DNA of 64,000 bases from Rugalucina vietnamica. Taxonomy: Eukaryota; Mollusca; Bivalvia; Lucinida; Lucinidae. A program made the translations under genes and the position numbers. The stretch covers positions 45,754,883-45,818,882 of the forward strand of contig OZ024879.1 of assembly GCA_964017185.1 (NCBI GenBank), written 5' to 3'. Shown here one piece after another: positions 10,372-20,244 of this stretch. Numbering within the stretch: the stretch's first letter is position 1; the number at the start of each line of letters is the position of its first letter. The notes under the pieces were generated by a model. The model was not told the origin of the DNA, did no database searches, and saw nothing but the letters and a program-made list of their open reading frames with translations.

Positions 10372-10460
10372 GTTTTTTTTCCACCTCGGTTTTTGGAGTG
10401 GGAATCCTTTTCTGATTGCGCCTTTTCCTGATCTTTGCCTACGTGTACCTCTTTTTGTAC
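10372..10460 (+). repeat. R-family repeat, inverted short copy
   Basis: The reverse complement of the R-family terminus over about 90 bases, ending at gcctacgtgtacc. The minus-strand reading frame across it (KDQEKAQSEKDSHSKN) is just the translation of the repeat, and the same peptide recurs at 47 kb. Confidence 0.7.
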
Positions 10461-10623
10461 GTAAATAATAAATTTAATTACGAACGGCAGGTACGCACTC
10501 AATGCAGTTGACAAATATGGCAAATAAAGGTCTGTCCTGGCAATTGGACGGTGGACAAAGATTTTTTCGGTAGACACCGTCGAAGGAATTCAGTCATTTA
10601 TTGCCAACAGAACAATAAAAATC

Positions 10624-10920
10624 TTAGATGTGTTCTCGTTTGTTTGTTTGTTTTAATTGATACTTGACATGTCGAGACGTTGCTTCCATTTTCGAACGTA
10701 TATAATTAAGATATAATATATTTTTAACATAATAACTGGCTTCTAGTTGACGAAGGATGGAATCAACATCTGTAAATAAATCAATTACGCAGAGTATTCC
10801 ATTAAAATCTTCATCAGATATGCACCAATTATCAACGAAAGCTTCGAAAGACATTAACTGTTTGTCAGCTAGAATTCTAAGTTTTATGTGCGCCGAGGCG
10901 GTTCTAACGTGTACCCACAA
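10624..10920 (-). pseudogene. Second copy of the LINE ORF2-like C-terminal fragment
   Basis: A 98-codon minus frame contains AHIKLRILADKQLMSFEAF and ends ...TNKREHI. The 10727-10895 part is a close duplicate of 9555-9722. Both copies share the left boundary aacataataactggc and the right boundary ttttatgtg, where this copy joins the hairpin repeat at 10893. No catalytic residues are present, and the function is not recognised. Confidence 0.35.
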
Positions 10921-11040
10921 TCTATGTTTTGAGCAAAAATAAGAAAAATGTCAAAATTTTTCCAATGAAATTTTCAATTTTTACAACTGAAAAAAATCTG
11001 TATATTGCATGGGCATGTTTTCGTAATGCTTGCGAGTCAA
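10893..11040 (+). repeat. Hairpin repeat family D copy
   Basis: It contains gcggttctaacgtgtaccc, tttgagcaaaaataagaaaa and ctgtatattgcatgggca in the same order as 23330-23460. It is non-coding and probably MITE-like. Confidence 0.55.
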
Positions 11041-11324
11041 GGCAATTTAGAAACATGTTTTTCACAAATAGTTTAAAGTCAATTTGAGGGAATACTGATT
11101 CACATTAGGTTTACGTTTATTTTCCATCAAGAGGCAATCGTAAAAATTACATGTTTTCTTACTTGAAAGAAACTTTAGGTTTAAGTCTTATTAATCTCTT
11201 GTTAATCTTAGAAACCTTATGAAATTTAGGAACTTTGGAACTATGAGGAAACGAGTTAATAATCAAAGCATGATTATATAAACTAAGGAGAAGATTTAAA
11301 GTTGAACTTTACCAACCCTTTGGG
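11041..11324. other. No gene recognised
   Basis: AT-rich, stop-rich sequence between a family-D repeat and the 105-bp tandem repeat. No motif was found. Confidence 0.4.
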
Positions 11325-11640
11325 GTGGGATATTCATGGTTCCATGAGATTCTTCAGGAGACTGCGCAAAATTGCTTTCAAACAGCCAGGCAATTTGGAG
11401 TACATAACTGAGGGTCTGGAAGAAGAAGATTGGGATGGTATATTTAGGGTACCATGTGAAGCTTCAAGAGGCTTAATTGCTTGTGAACAGCCAGGTATAT
11501 TTCTGTTCAGAGCTGAAGGTCTTGAAAAAGAAGAGGGGTGGGATATTCATGGTTCCATGTGGTTCTTCCGGAGAATACGTAAAATTACTTTGCGAACAGC
11601 CAAGCATATTAATGTTCAGAGATGTCTAGAAGAGGAAAGC
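11325..11640 (+). repeat. Three 105-bp tandem repeats with an open frame
   Basis: Three imperfect units begin at about 11325, 11430 and 11533 (ggggtgggatattcatggtt and variants). The period is 105 bp, a multiple of three, and the plus frame from 11302 to 11667 stays open as three 35-residue units (GWDIHGSMRFFRRLRKI, WDGIFRVPCEASRGLI, GWDIHGSMWFFRRIRKI). The first codon is TTG, not ATG. It may be an exon of a repeat protein or an open tandem repeat. It lies downstream of the minus-strand exon at 11847. Confidence 0.55.
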
Positions 11641-11846
11641 AATGACACTCTGATAAGTTCTTCATAACTGTCGTCGAACAGTGATCTACATGCTTTTTGG
11701 CTGCATCTGGAACATGCAAGTTCGTTGTAACATAGGTTGATACAGGACTGGTGCATTTATTCATTCATTGGATGCCACAATTGTCTGGTGTTTTGGGTGC
11801 TGTGACAACGCTGGGCTCGACCTCAGATTAGCACTGGTAGAGAGAC

Positions 11847-12013
11847 TTATTTCTCAAGGAGTGAAAATTTGTTATGATATGATAATTTCAAACTCATAGC
11901 AACTTTGCCACCAGTTACTTGAGAGGAGTTTAGATGCCCAATTTTTCCACCAACTCTGTGGTCACCTAATCCTCGTTTTTCCATTTCTTCCCCAGACAAC
12001 CCTAACAATTGTT
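11847..12013 (-). CDS. Probable 3'-terminal exon of an unidentified gene
   Basis: After a good acceptor (ttatattgcag, intron side at 12014) the minus strand reads 54 codons without a stop: QLLGLSGEEMEKRGLGDHRV, then VGGKIGHLNSSQVTGGK, ending SLLEK and TAA at 11849-11847. The first two bases finish a split codon. AATAAA on the minus strand near 11765 could end the transcript. I do not recognise the protein. The intact LINE inserted just upstream, in what would be the last intron. The upstream exon was not established: the nearby coding-like stretch at 17917-18045 does not join in frame. It could be a host gene or a DNA-transposon gene. Confidence 0.45.
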
Positions 12014-12049
12014 CTGCAATATAATTATCATTGTAAGTGTTTTTGTTTT

Positions 12050-12060
12050 ATTATCTTTTG
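12050..12060 (+). repeat. Target-site duplication, left copy (LINE)
   Basis: ATTATCTTTTG directly precedes the LINE 5' end and recurs exactly at 17906-17916 after its 3' tail. The perfect 11-bp match marks both ends of the insertion. Confidence 0.93.
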
Positions 12061-12587
12061 GTCCCGTGCCGGACCCGGGTTAGAATTGGCCGGTCGCCCC
12101 CCTCTTGCGGAACCGTAAGACCCGGTCGAATAGAGGAGCGGCTCGTTTGCCGTGAGCTGCGACCCGTGTCGTTTGGATGAAGGGATCCTGGTGATTGAGT
12201 GTGTCGGCTGTGCTGACGGACATGGTCGGCATGCAACACATCACTTTGGCCCTGATTTCGACTAGACGGGAGGCCATGCGGGCTCGGGTATGGTCAATCG
12301 GCTTTGTCGCGCCAAGCCCTAGGAACACCTTTTTCTTTCTCTTCTTGTCTTTTTAGTATCGTCCCTGATACCTACCATATGCCCATCAACGTCTTTTTTT
12401 TCTGTCTTTATCATTCCTAGAAGGCGGCGGCTCAACGGGTCAATCGTGTAGGCATCAAGCTTGTGCGAGTATATCTCTGTGTATCTCTAACACTTTTGAG
12501 TAGGAAAGCCACTCATTTTTAGTGTTCCCTTGTAGGGCTCCAAGGAGGGCGGAGAGCATTCGAGATGAATCATTAATCCATTTAATT
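12061..12587 (+). promoter_or_regulatory. LINE 5' UTR with presumed internal promoter
   Basis: This stretch is shared with the second copy (42547-43195) from the first bases (cccgtgccggacccggg against cccgtaccggacccgg), through aaggcggcggctcaacgggt, to ccttgtagggctccaaggag just before ORF1. LINEs of this kind carry their promoter inside the 5' end. Conservation between two diverged copies supports a functional role, but no core element is identified. Confidence 0.55.
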
Positions 12588-13922
12588 ATGGGTGTTCCAG
12601 AAAATCAATCGTCACAGAACTCAAACAAACGCCAAAGGTCTGAAGAGTCAGATGGATCTTCGGATTCTGATACTCGACAGCCTACTGCACAAGTAACGTC
12701 ACAATCAGCTCTAAACGTACCGCGCTTCTTAGTCGTTCAGTCGGCAGACTCATCGAGAAAAGTTTCAGATCTATCCCCTTTCGTGATTGAGAAATGCATC
12801 GTATCATTAGCAGGTCAACCGAAGAGTATCAAAAAGCTTAAATCGGGCGATCTGCTACTTGAAGTCGAAAAGAAGAAACATATCGAAAACCTGCTACGGA
12901 CCAAGAAATTATTTGACCTTGACGTCAACATTTCTCTGCACAAAACTCTCAATTGTTCAAAGGGTGTCATTCGTTGCGAGGACTTAGGTCCTTGCACTGA
13001 CGTTGAAATCCTAGATCATTTGAGAAGTCAAGGAGTTCAAGACATTCGTAACATTCAAGTTCGCAGAAACGGTGTCCTTAAACGTACAAGCACTTACGTT
13101 TTGACATTCAATACACCAATTATGCCAAAGAAAATAAAAGCAGCATACATATCTGTGAACGTGGAGGTATACGTACCAAATCCTCTACGATGTTACCATT
13201 GTCAGGTTTTCGGCCATCACGAAAGCAGATGTAACAGGCAAAAACTATGTGCAAATTGTGGAGAAGACAAACACTGCAGTGATGATCGCAACTGTGATAA
13301 AACAGCAAAGTGCGTCAACTGCAGTGGCCCACACCCCACTTTTTCACGCGACTGTCCGACTTGGCACAAAGAAAAGGAGATCCTTAAAATCAAATATACC
13401 AGAAATCTTTCATTCTTCGAAGCGCGCAAAATCGTTGAGCAGCAATCGTCGACTGCAAGCAGAAACTATGCCAGCATCATAAGAAGTGCTGGCACACAAG
13501 TCAAACTTGTAGATGCCATGACACAGACTGATGAAACATACGACGTTCAAATTAAAACACACCAAAATCCAGGAGGCGATGCCCCTTCTGGTACCAACCA
13601 GACTGCAGGAGGTAAAGCATCCCCTGCACAAGCAGGAGGCAAACCTCCTCCTGCTCAAAACCCTCCGTCCAACAAAACTGCAGGAGGTAAACCTCCAACT
13701 GGAGGTAAACCTCCAACGGCAGGAGGAAAGCCTCCTGCACCACCAAAGCCTCTCTCGCCAAAGGATAGAAGGAAGCTTCTGTCCGAGAGAGTACCGAAAG
13801 GGGCTGATGACCCCGTAAGAACTGACAATTACTATGACTGCCTTGAAGAAACTAGCATGGAGGCAGATGTCACCCCTCCTAGTCCTCGCAAAGTGCATCT
13901 TCCAAGAATTCCAAATACTTAG
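12588..13922 (+). CDS. LINE ORF1 (gag-like RNA-binding protein)
   Basis: A 444-residue frame. The open frame extends upstream to a GTG at 12522, but the first ATG is at 12588 (MGVPENQSSQ), and the upstream part overlaps conserved 5' UTR. After a Ser-rich N-terminus comes an RRM-like region (about 55-190), then three knuckles: CYHCQVFGHHESRC from C202, CANCGEDKHCSDDRNC and CVNCSGPHPTFSRDC. A tail of repeated AGGKPP-like units (about 345-400) follows, then an acidic end. Proteins of this kind coat LINE RNA and act as nucleic-acid chaperones. ORF2 starts 57 bp downstream. The broken copy at 43196 lacks the AGGKPP block. Confidence 0.92.
   Translation: MGVPENQSSQNSNKRQRSEESDGSSDSDTRQPTAQVTSQSALNVPRFLVVQSADSSRKVSDLSPFVIEKCIVSLAGQPKSIKKLKSGDLLLEVEKKKHIENLLRTKKLFDLDVNISLHKTLNCSKGVIRCEDLGPCTDVEILDHLRSQGVQDIRNIQVRRNGVLKRTSTYVLTFNTPIMPKKIKAAYISVNVEVYVPNPLRCYHCQVFGHHESRCNRQKLCANCGEDKHCSDDRNCDKTAKCVNCSGPHPTFSRDCPTWHKEKEILKIKYTRNLSFFEARKIVEQQSSTASRNYASIIRSAGTQVKLVDAMTQTDETYDVQIKTHQNPGGDAPSGTNQTAGGKASPAQAGGKPPPAQNPPSNKTAGGKPPTGGKPPTAGGKPPAPPKPLSPKDRRKLLSERVPKGADDPVRTDNYYDCLEETSMEADVTPPSPRKVHLPRIPNT
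13600..13740 (+). repeat. AGGKPP-coding minisatellite in ORF1
   Basis: Units of gcaggaggtaaacctcc and close variants recur 6-7 times in frame and encode a Gly/Lys/Pro repeat. It is absent from the second LINE copy, so it probably expanded within this lineage. The block is positively charged and disordered, which would suit RNA binding. Confidence 0.75.
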
Positions 13923-13979
13923 TTTCCAGTCTTTTACATTTAAGAAGGGTCAAGTTTCTAATTCTCTGTAAATTATTTA

Positions 13980-16900
13980 ATGGACAAAAGTAAACAAAGA
14001 ATTATACAGTGGAATTGTCGAGGCATAAAACCACGTTATGAAGAATTACTATTACTATTAAGTCTACTAGGACCTTCTGTTTTCTGTCTACAAGAAACTT
14101 TTCTGAAAACTGACGACAACTTTACTTTCAAAGGCTTTAATGTTTACAATCACATCCATTGTGATTGTGCCAGAGCTTCTGGTGGAAGCTCTATTCTAGT
14201 TAAGTCTTCCTTACCTCAACGTGAAATTAAGTTGAAAACAAATTTACAAGCTAAAGCTGTTTCTGTTACTCTTGACAAAGAGATTACTTTCTGTTCTGTC
14301 TATATCCCGCCTTCCTTCGAACTAAGATCTGAACATCTTAACTCTTTACTTAAGCAACTCCCTTCTCCCTTTATGATATTAGGTGACTTCAATGGTCACA
14401 ATTTACTTTGGGGTAGTAACGATAATGACCCCAGAGGAGAGTTAATCGAGGAATTTATCACACAGAATGACATCTGCTTAATGAATGATAAATCTAAAAC
14501 TTATCTTGATTCTGGAAAAGGTACTTTTTCGTCTATTGATCTCTCACTCTTTCATCCCTCTCTCTATCTTGACTATAATTGGTCTGTATGTGAAGACCAA
14601 CACGGGTCTGATCACTTTCCGATAATAATTGAAAGCATTCAGAATCACGATGAAGATCATAATCCTAAATGGAAACTAAATAAAGCTAATTGGGATTTAT
14701 TTCATACTTTATGTGATGAATCCCTTACTAACACTTCTCTCTCAAAATCTTCTGATCCTATAGCAACTTTTACTTCTTCTTTAATAAGTATATCTGAAAA
14801 ATGCATTCCAAAAACCTCGACAAACCCAAAGAAAAGTAACCCATGGTACAATGACGATTGTAAAGAAGCTATCAAACAACGAAAACAAACACTATCTAGG
14901 TTCTGCAAGTTTCCAACTAATGAAAATTTTAATACTTATAGGAATTCTAGAGCAAAGGCCCGTCGGACAATTAAATCGGCCAAACGTAAATCATGGAGAA
15001 CATATGTGTCAAAATTAAATTACAAAACGCCAACCAAAAAGGTCTGGGATATGGTTAGGAAAATATCAGGTAAAACAAAAACTGCTACTTATCAACATCT
15101 TAATACAAATTTTAACAACGGATCTGAATTGGCATCAACAAAGCAAGATATAGCAGACACTTTGGCATCACAATTTTGTTCAAATTCATCAACAAGCCAT
15201 TACTCAAAGGATTTTCAAAAATACAAGAAAGAACAGGAAAAAATTAAATTAAATTTCAAGTCATCTAATAATGAAGAATATAATACACCTTTTAATTTAG
15301 ATGAACTGAAGGATGCTATCAGTAAAGCCCATGATACAGCAACAGGTCCCGACGAAGTTCACTATCAAATGCTTAAACATCTTCCTCCTAGCTCACTTCA
15401 AGCTCTATTAGAAATATTCAATGATATGTGGGAAACTGGGAAGTTTCCCGAAAGTTGGGAACTAGCCACAGTTATACCAGTTCCTAAACCAGGAAAAGAC
15501 CACACAGAACCTAACAATTACAGACCAATAGCACTTACAAGTTGTCTTTGTAAAACCTTAGAGAGAATGATTAATGTTAGACTTGTCTGGTACTTAGAAA
15601 GTAACAATCTTATTTCACCTGTTCAGTCGGGCTTCCGATCTGAACGATGTACCAATGACAATTTGGTAAGACTGGAAACATTCATACGAGATGCATTTGT
15701 TGCGAAAGAGCATGTGGTGGCCGTGTTTTTCGACTTGGAAAAAGCTTATGATACCACTTGGAGGTATGGCATTCTACGAGATCTCCATGATCTCGGAATT
15801 AGAGGCAGATTAGCTACATTTATAGAAAGTTTCCTTGCGGATCGATGGATCCAGGTTCGAGTTGGATCGACTTTATCCGAACAATTTGATCAGGCACAGG
15901 GTGTCCCACAAGGGAGCATTCTGTCTACAACATTATTCAATATCAAGATCAACAGCATAATGGACTGTTTGGATCCTAAAACAGATGGATCATTGTATGT
16001 AGATGACTTTTGCATGTGCTATAGATCGAAAAGTATGAGGACTATTGAAAGACACTTACAGCAGTGTATAAATAGAATAGAAAAGTGGGCTTCGCATAAT
16101 GGTTTTAAATTTTCCAAGTCGAAAACACAATGTGTACATTTCTGTCAGCTACGGAAAGTACATGATGATCCTGAACTTTACTTATATGGATCTCTTATTC
16201 CAGTGGTTGAAGATTTTAAATTTCTAGGAGTTCTATTTGATCGAAAGCTTTCCTTTATACCGCATATCAAGTATTTAAAGGCAAAATGTCTAAAAGCATT
16301 AAACTTACTAAAGGTTTTATCGCATACCGACTGGGGTGCTGACCGCACTGTCCTTCTGCAGCTATATCGGTCAATTATTCGGTCGAAGTTGGATTACGGA
16401 TCCATTGTGTATGGATCAGCTAGAAAATCATACCTGAGTATGCTTGATACAGTTCACCACCAAGGACTAAGACTAGCTCTTGGGGCTTTTCGAACGTCAC
16501 CTGTTGAGAGCCTCTATGTTGAGGCAGAAGAACCATCACTATATTTGCGTCGAGAAAAACTTACTCTTCAGTATGCCATCAGACTTGCAGCAAACCCCTC
16601 TAATCCTGCACATAAGGTAACTTTCCCACCATATATTTCTGACGAGCTCTTACAGCTTTATGAAAGTAAACCAAATGCTATCAGGTCTTTTGGTTTACGA
16701 GTAGCACCACTTTTAACATCAGCAAAAATCAAACAAGATAAAATAGAAAAAAAATCCGTTTCTGAAATTCCACCATGGTGCATTAGAAAGCCAACAGTAA
16801 ATTTGACACTTCATACAGGAAAAAAATCAGAATCAAATCCACACTTTCTCAAAGAAAATTTCCACCAACTACAGTCACAATTTTCTGATTATCATTTTAT

Positions 16901-17693
16901 TTATACTGATGGTTCAAAGGAAGATAACAAAGTAGGCTGTGCTACTTATTCCAAAGACGCTTGCAAAACTTTACGTCTACCTGATGGTTCTTCAATTTTC
17001 ACAGCAGAAGCTAAGGCTATTGACTTAGCTTTAGACTTCATTAATAATTGTAACTTGTACAACAAATTCGTTATTTTCTCTGATTCTCTATCAGTCCTTC
17101 AGGCCCTAAACCATACAATGTCCAAAAACCAACAAATACAAAATATATTGCTGAAACATCATAGCATTTCTGAATTTAAAACTATTGTGTATTGCTGGGT
17201 TCCCAGTCATGTAGGAATATATGGTAACGAGCAAGTCGACAAGAAAGCAAAAGAATCACTGAGCCTAGAACAAACAGATTTTAAAATTCCTTTTATCAAT
17301 TTTAAACCTTTTATCAACGAGTATGTCTTTAATGAATGGCAATTAATTTGGAGCAGAGCAGATGACAATAAATTGAAAGAAATTGAACCTCATGTTAAAC
17401 GACCAAGATTAATTCATAAACTTTCGAGACGGGAAGAGATTGTTCTTTCTCGTCTTCGAATTGGTCATACACGATTGACACATTCATATTTACTTAAACG
17501 AGAAGATAAACCTCAATGTATTGGGTGTGACACACAATTAACTGTCAAGCACTTTCTGCTTGAATGCATTGATTTTATAGATGTACGTCGTTCCTGCTTT
17601 CAAAGTAACAGTTTGAAAGATTTGTTCAAAAATGTATCTGTTGAACGCATTTTGTCATTTTTAAAACGAACTAACCTTTTTAACAAAATATAA
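13980..17693 (+). CDS. LINE ORF2: APE endonuclease, reverse transcriptase, RNase H
   Basis: A 1237-residue frame from ATG (MDKSKQRIIQWNCRG) to TAA. The endonuclease spans about 8-220, with QWNCRG, CLQETFLK, LGDFNGHN and GSDHFPI. The RT core spans about 440-760, with GPDEVHYQML, FFDLEKAYD, QGVPQGSILS and catalytic YVDDF at 673-677. RNase H spans about 970-1100, with YTDGSKEDN (Asp 977), FTAEAKAI, FSDSL and VPSHVGIYGNEQVD. A C-terminal zinc motif CIGCDTQL...HFLLEC lies near 1180. It nicks target DNA and primes cDNA synthesis from the nick. All catalytic motifs look intact, with no stops or frameshifts. Having RNase H separates it from L1, Jockey and CR1 types. Confidence 0.95.
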   Translation: MDKSKQRIIQWNCRGIKPRYEELLLLLSLLGPSVFCLQETFLKTDDNFTFKGFNVYNHIHCDCARASGGSSILVKSSLPQREIKLKTNLQAKAVSVTLDKEITFCSVYIPPSFELRSEHLNSLLKQLPSPFMILGDFNGHNLLWGSNDNDPRGELIEEFITQNDICLMNDKSKTYLDSGKGTFSSIDLSLFHPSLYLDYNWSVCEDQHGSDHFPIIIESIQNHDEDHNPKWKLNKANWDLFHTLCDESLTNTSLSKSSDPIATFTSSLISISEKCIPKTSTNPKKSNPWYNDDCKEAIKQRKQTLSRFCKFPTNENFNTYRNSRAKARRTIKSAKRKSWRTYVSKLNYKTPTKKVWDMVRKISGKTKTATYQHLNTNFNNGSELASTKQDIADTLASQFCSNSSTSHYSKDFQKYKKEQEKIKLNFKSSNNEEYNTPFNLDELKDAISKAHDTATGPDEVHYQMLKHLPPSSLQALLEIFNDMWETGKFPESWELATVIPVPKPGKDHTEPNNYRPIALTSCLCKTLERMINVRLVWYLESNNLISPVQSGFRSERCTNDNLVRLETFIRDAFVAKEHVVAVFFDLEKAYDTTWRYGILRDLHDLGIRGRLATFIESFLADRWIQVRVGSTLSEQFDQAQGVPQGSILSTTLFNIKINSIMDCLDPKTDGSLYVDDFCMCYRSKSMRTIERHLQQCINRIEKWASHNGFKFSKSKTQCVHFCQLRKVHDDPELYLYGSLIPVVEDFKFLGVLFDRKLSFIPHIKYLKAKCLKALNLLKVLSHTDWGADRTVLLQLYRSIIRSKLDYGSIVYGSARKSYLSMLDTVHHQGLRLALGAFRTSPVESLYVEAEEPSLYLRREKLTLQYAIRLAANPSNPAHKVTFPPYISDELLQLYESKPNAIRSFGLRVAPLLTSAKIKQDKIEKKSVSEIPPWCIRKPTVNLTLHTGKKSESNPHFLKENFHQLQSQFSDYHFIYTDGSKEDNKVGCATYSKDACKTLRLPDGSSIFTAEAKAIDLALDFINNCNLYNKFVIFSDSLSVLQALNHTMSKNQQIQNILLKHHSISEFKTIVYCWVPSHVGIYGNEQVDKKAKESLSLEQTDFKIPFINFKPFINEYVFNEWQLIWSRADDNKLKEIEPHVKRPRLIHKLSRREEIVLSRLRIGHTRLTHSYLLKREDKPQCIGCDTQLTVKHFLLECIDFIDVRRSCFQSNSLKDLFKNVSVERILSFLKRTNLFNKI

Positions 17694-17905
17694 ATTTTTA
17701 ACACAAATCATATTTATACCTTTCTCCATTTCTATCATTTCATTTTAATCACTGTATCTTTCATGTAGCGGAATAATATTTATGACTTTGATAATTCTCA
17801 CCATATGTTTTGCTTTTTCTCTGAACTAAATTATGCATTTTACAATTGTTAGACGCTAATGACCCATTAGGGTTGACACGTCGTTAAACATCAATCAATC
17901 AATCA

Positions 17906-17916
17906 ATTATCTTTTG
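17906..17916 (+). repeat. Target-site duplication, right copy (LINE)
   Basis: An exact second copy of ATTATCTTTTG, immediately after the (ATCA)n tail. Confidence 0.93.
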
Positions 17917-18480
17917 CCACCTCAATGTTAGCACTAATACCCATGGCTGCAGCCCTGTATATCTTCTTACATTTTCCACCTTGTGCATCTCCATTAATGT
18001 GCACTTTTTCCTTACAAGACACAAGTGGACATCAATCGTACATTGTGATGGTAAAATTAATTGGTGTTGCAGTAAACTGCTGTGTTTGCTTATTATCTTG
18101 TAAGTTGTCAAGGTTAGTGACTTCCTCTGTATTGTTCTATGGGAGAAATATGTTTCTATTGGGTTTTGTTAGTAAACATCTTTAGCCCCTGAATATCATC
18201 ATGTGTTCCATACCATTGGTATGTTGCATTCGTGGCATTATTGGGTGGTCGGTGCCACAGTTTTTTTCACTGAACCATTTTCTATTACAACAGCATCTCA
18301 TATCACCAGATGGTCCATACAAACATGCATCAAGTTCTACTGTTCGCAAACTACAAATGTCATTTTTAGGTACTCTTCAATTGGCGTTTTGTTGAAGCAC
18401 AAAATAGGTCTGATTTGCCTACCACATGATTTATGCAATGCTGCAATGAAGGATAATGACGGCTTTACGATCGTATAAGT
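17917..18480 (-). other. Coding-like minus-strand sequence, unidentified
   Basis: The minus strand near 18045-17920 reads SCKEKVHINGDAQGGKCKK, then YRAAAMGISANIEVAKDN. Near 18320-18200 it reads YGPSGDMRCCCNRKWFSEKN, then GTDHPIMPRMQHTNGMEH. Each has no internal stop but they are separated by stops. Before the LINE inserted, this ran directly into the exon at 11847-12013. It could be exons of the same broken gene or of an old transposase. No family was recognised and splice phases do not join simply. Confidence 0.25.
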
Positions 18481-19860
18481 ACTATTATGATCAATTAGGA
18501 ATTCAAAGACAGTGACAGGGGGTTGCCCGTAGGGGCGTCATTTCAAAACCATTGCATAGTTTAGTATTTTATTCGAATGGCCTGATTTTGCTACCATTGT
18601 CCCCGCTGCGTCGAAGTAAAAAGGCTGTGTGGCTTTTATTGTTTCTCTAGCAGCGCTAAGAGATTATTCTTTGAACGTCACCACACTAAACGGTACATAA
18701 GATTTCTTGGATGTGTTGTAAACCTGGCTAAAATTGACAGGAGCCTGCACTTCAGACTCCGGAAAAGATTAGCAGGCTGCGTCTCGGATCTAACTTTTCT
18801 AAGTCCAAAAAATAAGAAAATAAATAATTAATTAATCCAATAGAGAATTACCACTATAATCCAGAGAAGAATAAGCACACAGAATAAAAATCCAAAAAGT
18901 GAAGAAAACTCAAAAACAGCCCCTTATATACCCAACAATGCTACCTGTCTTACCTAGTACATAAATGGTTACTCCCAGACAAAAAACAGGTTTTTAAGCT
19001 TAAATATGCAAAATATGCAAAACTTGTTACTAATACAGTGTTTAACATAACAAGAACTTTCAATACATGTAACAAAAAGCATTTTAAAAGGCCATTTTAA
19101 AGTCTATAAATTTCAACACAATTCTGCTCAACCTAGTAAAAATGGACTATTCCAGTTCCAGAACCAAAAATTTACACATCTGCCTCCTTAAAATTGCAAC
19201 TTTAGAGGTGTTAAAGGTGACACAGTAGTGTCAAGCAAAAAGGTCCCTTAGGTTTACAGAAAATGAAGAAGAGAACAAAAGTAAATTCTAAATAATCTAA
19301 GATTTCCTTAAATGTTATAAAAGTTAAAACCAATGCATTTATGATAGTATGCTTTTGAAAAGTTTTATCACCAGAAAAAGTCAATTTAATTAAATAATTC
19401 AGTCATCCACTTAAAAAGCACAGGCCCAAAAATTCTATGATCCCCTTAAATTACATCTTAAATATGAAGAATCTGCTAAAGATTTATAGCCTGTTGCAAA
19501 GAATACATAAAGGTCTATACTTTTACCAAAAATCATGAAAATTGCATAAAAAATAAGTTTGCTAGGACTGAAAAAGTATTTGAAGGACGAGGCACAACAA
19601 AGTCTAATTACTGCCATATACATAAAATTGCTAAAAACTCATTCAAAATCAGTCCAAAAGGTGTGAAAACTGCAGGAAATGTGCCTTGTATCAACTACTA
19701 TCTATGAATACTATAATAAAGGCACAAAAGACATAAAAACATGAAGAAACGCAAAAGTTACATGGAAAATTGGAAGTCAAGACCTGTCAAAACCTGAGGT
19801 TTACCACAGATGTAGCCTTTGACATTTTTTGTTAGAATCGTATTCGTCCTTTAATATTTC
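18481..19860. other. AT-rich spacer, no gene seen
   Basis: Low-complexity, stop-rich sequence on both strands, with many AAA runs. The longest frame (62 codons, minus, 19435-19623) shows no motif. Confidence 0.5.
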
Positions 19861-20244
19861 TTAAACTAATGTGGCTTTAGTTAACGCATCTTTGTCAAAC
19901 GTATCATTTACTTTCCATTCGCTTTTAGCCTTGCGTAACACATTCTTTGACTGGCAAGTTGTGGAATTACCCTCTTTAACGGCTCCATCAGGCATGTGCG
20001 ACATTTCCTGATAATATTCGTTGGAAGGGGTGTTGTATTCTAGTTTCTTCTGCATTAATTTTCGTTTGCATCCTTTAACCTTCGTTTATACACGTCTCCA
20101 TCGTCATGCTGTTTTACTGGGCGAATTAACTCGACTTTTATTTCAACGTCATGTTTTCCTTCTTTAATTTTGTCTCTGATCAAATTGAAGATGCCGCACC
20201 AATCATGCTTACAATTTAAACAGCTGGTGCATTGAAATAGGTGG
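19861..20244 (-). pseudogene. Unidentified broken coding region
   Basis: Two adjoining minus frames look like protein. The first, VHLFQCTSCLNCKHDWCGIF followed by NLIRDKIKEGKHDVEIKVEL, runs from 20244 to a stop near 20053. The second, KKLEYNTPSNEYYQEMSHMP onward, is open to 19861. Their junction needs one frameshift near 20060. A CxxC...C arrangement suggests a zinc site. The family is unknown; it could be a transposase exon or a pseudogene. Confidence 0.3.

Larger units (their letters stand above)
12061..17905 (+). mobile_element. Full-length I-group (Nimb/I-like) LINE
   Basis: A complete non-LTR retrotransposon of about 5.85 kb, bounded by an exact 11-bp target-site duplication. It has a GC-richer 5' UTR of about 527 bp that is conserved in the second copy at 42547, ORF1, a 57-bp spacer, ORF2, a 3' UTR of about 200 bp and a short (ATCA)n tail. 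The repeat tail rather than poly(A), the three-knuckle ORF1 and an RNase H in ORF2 fit the I group (I, Nimb). Intact ORFs and a perfect duplication indicate recent insertion. It interrupts a minus-strand coding locus (11.8-18.5 kb). Confidence 0.93.

Noticed and set aside
12522..12587. N-terminal extension of LINE ORF1 from 12522
   Set aside because: It begins with GTG, overlaps 5' UTR conserved with the second copy, and the first ATG is at 12588.
17899..18111. Joining the coding-like minus frame at 17.9-18.1 kb directly to the exon at 12013
   Set aside because: The only nearby GT donor gives the wrong phase in every frame, so a direct splice is not supported.
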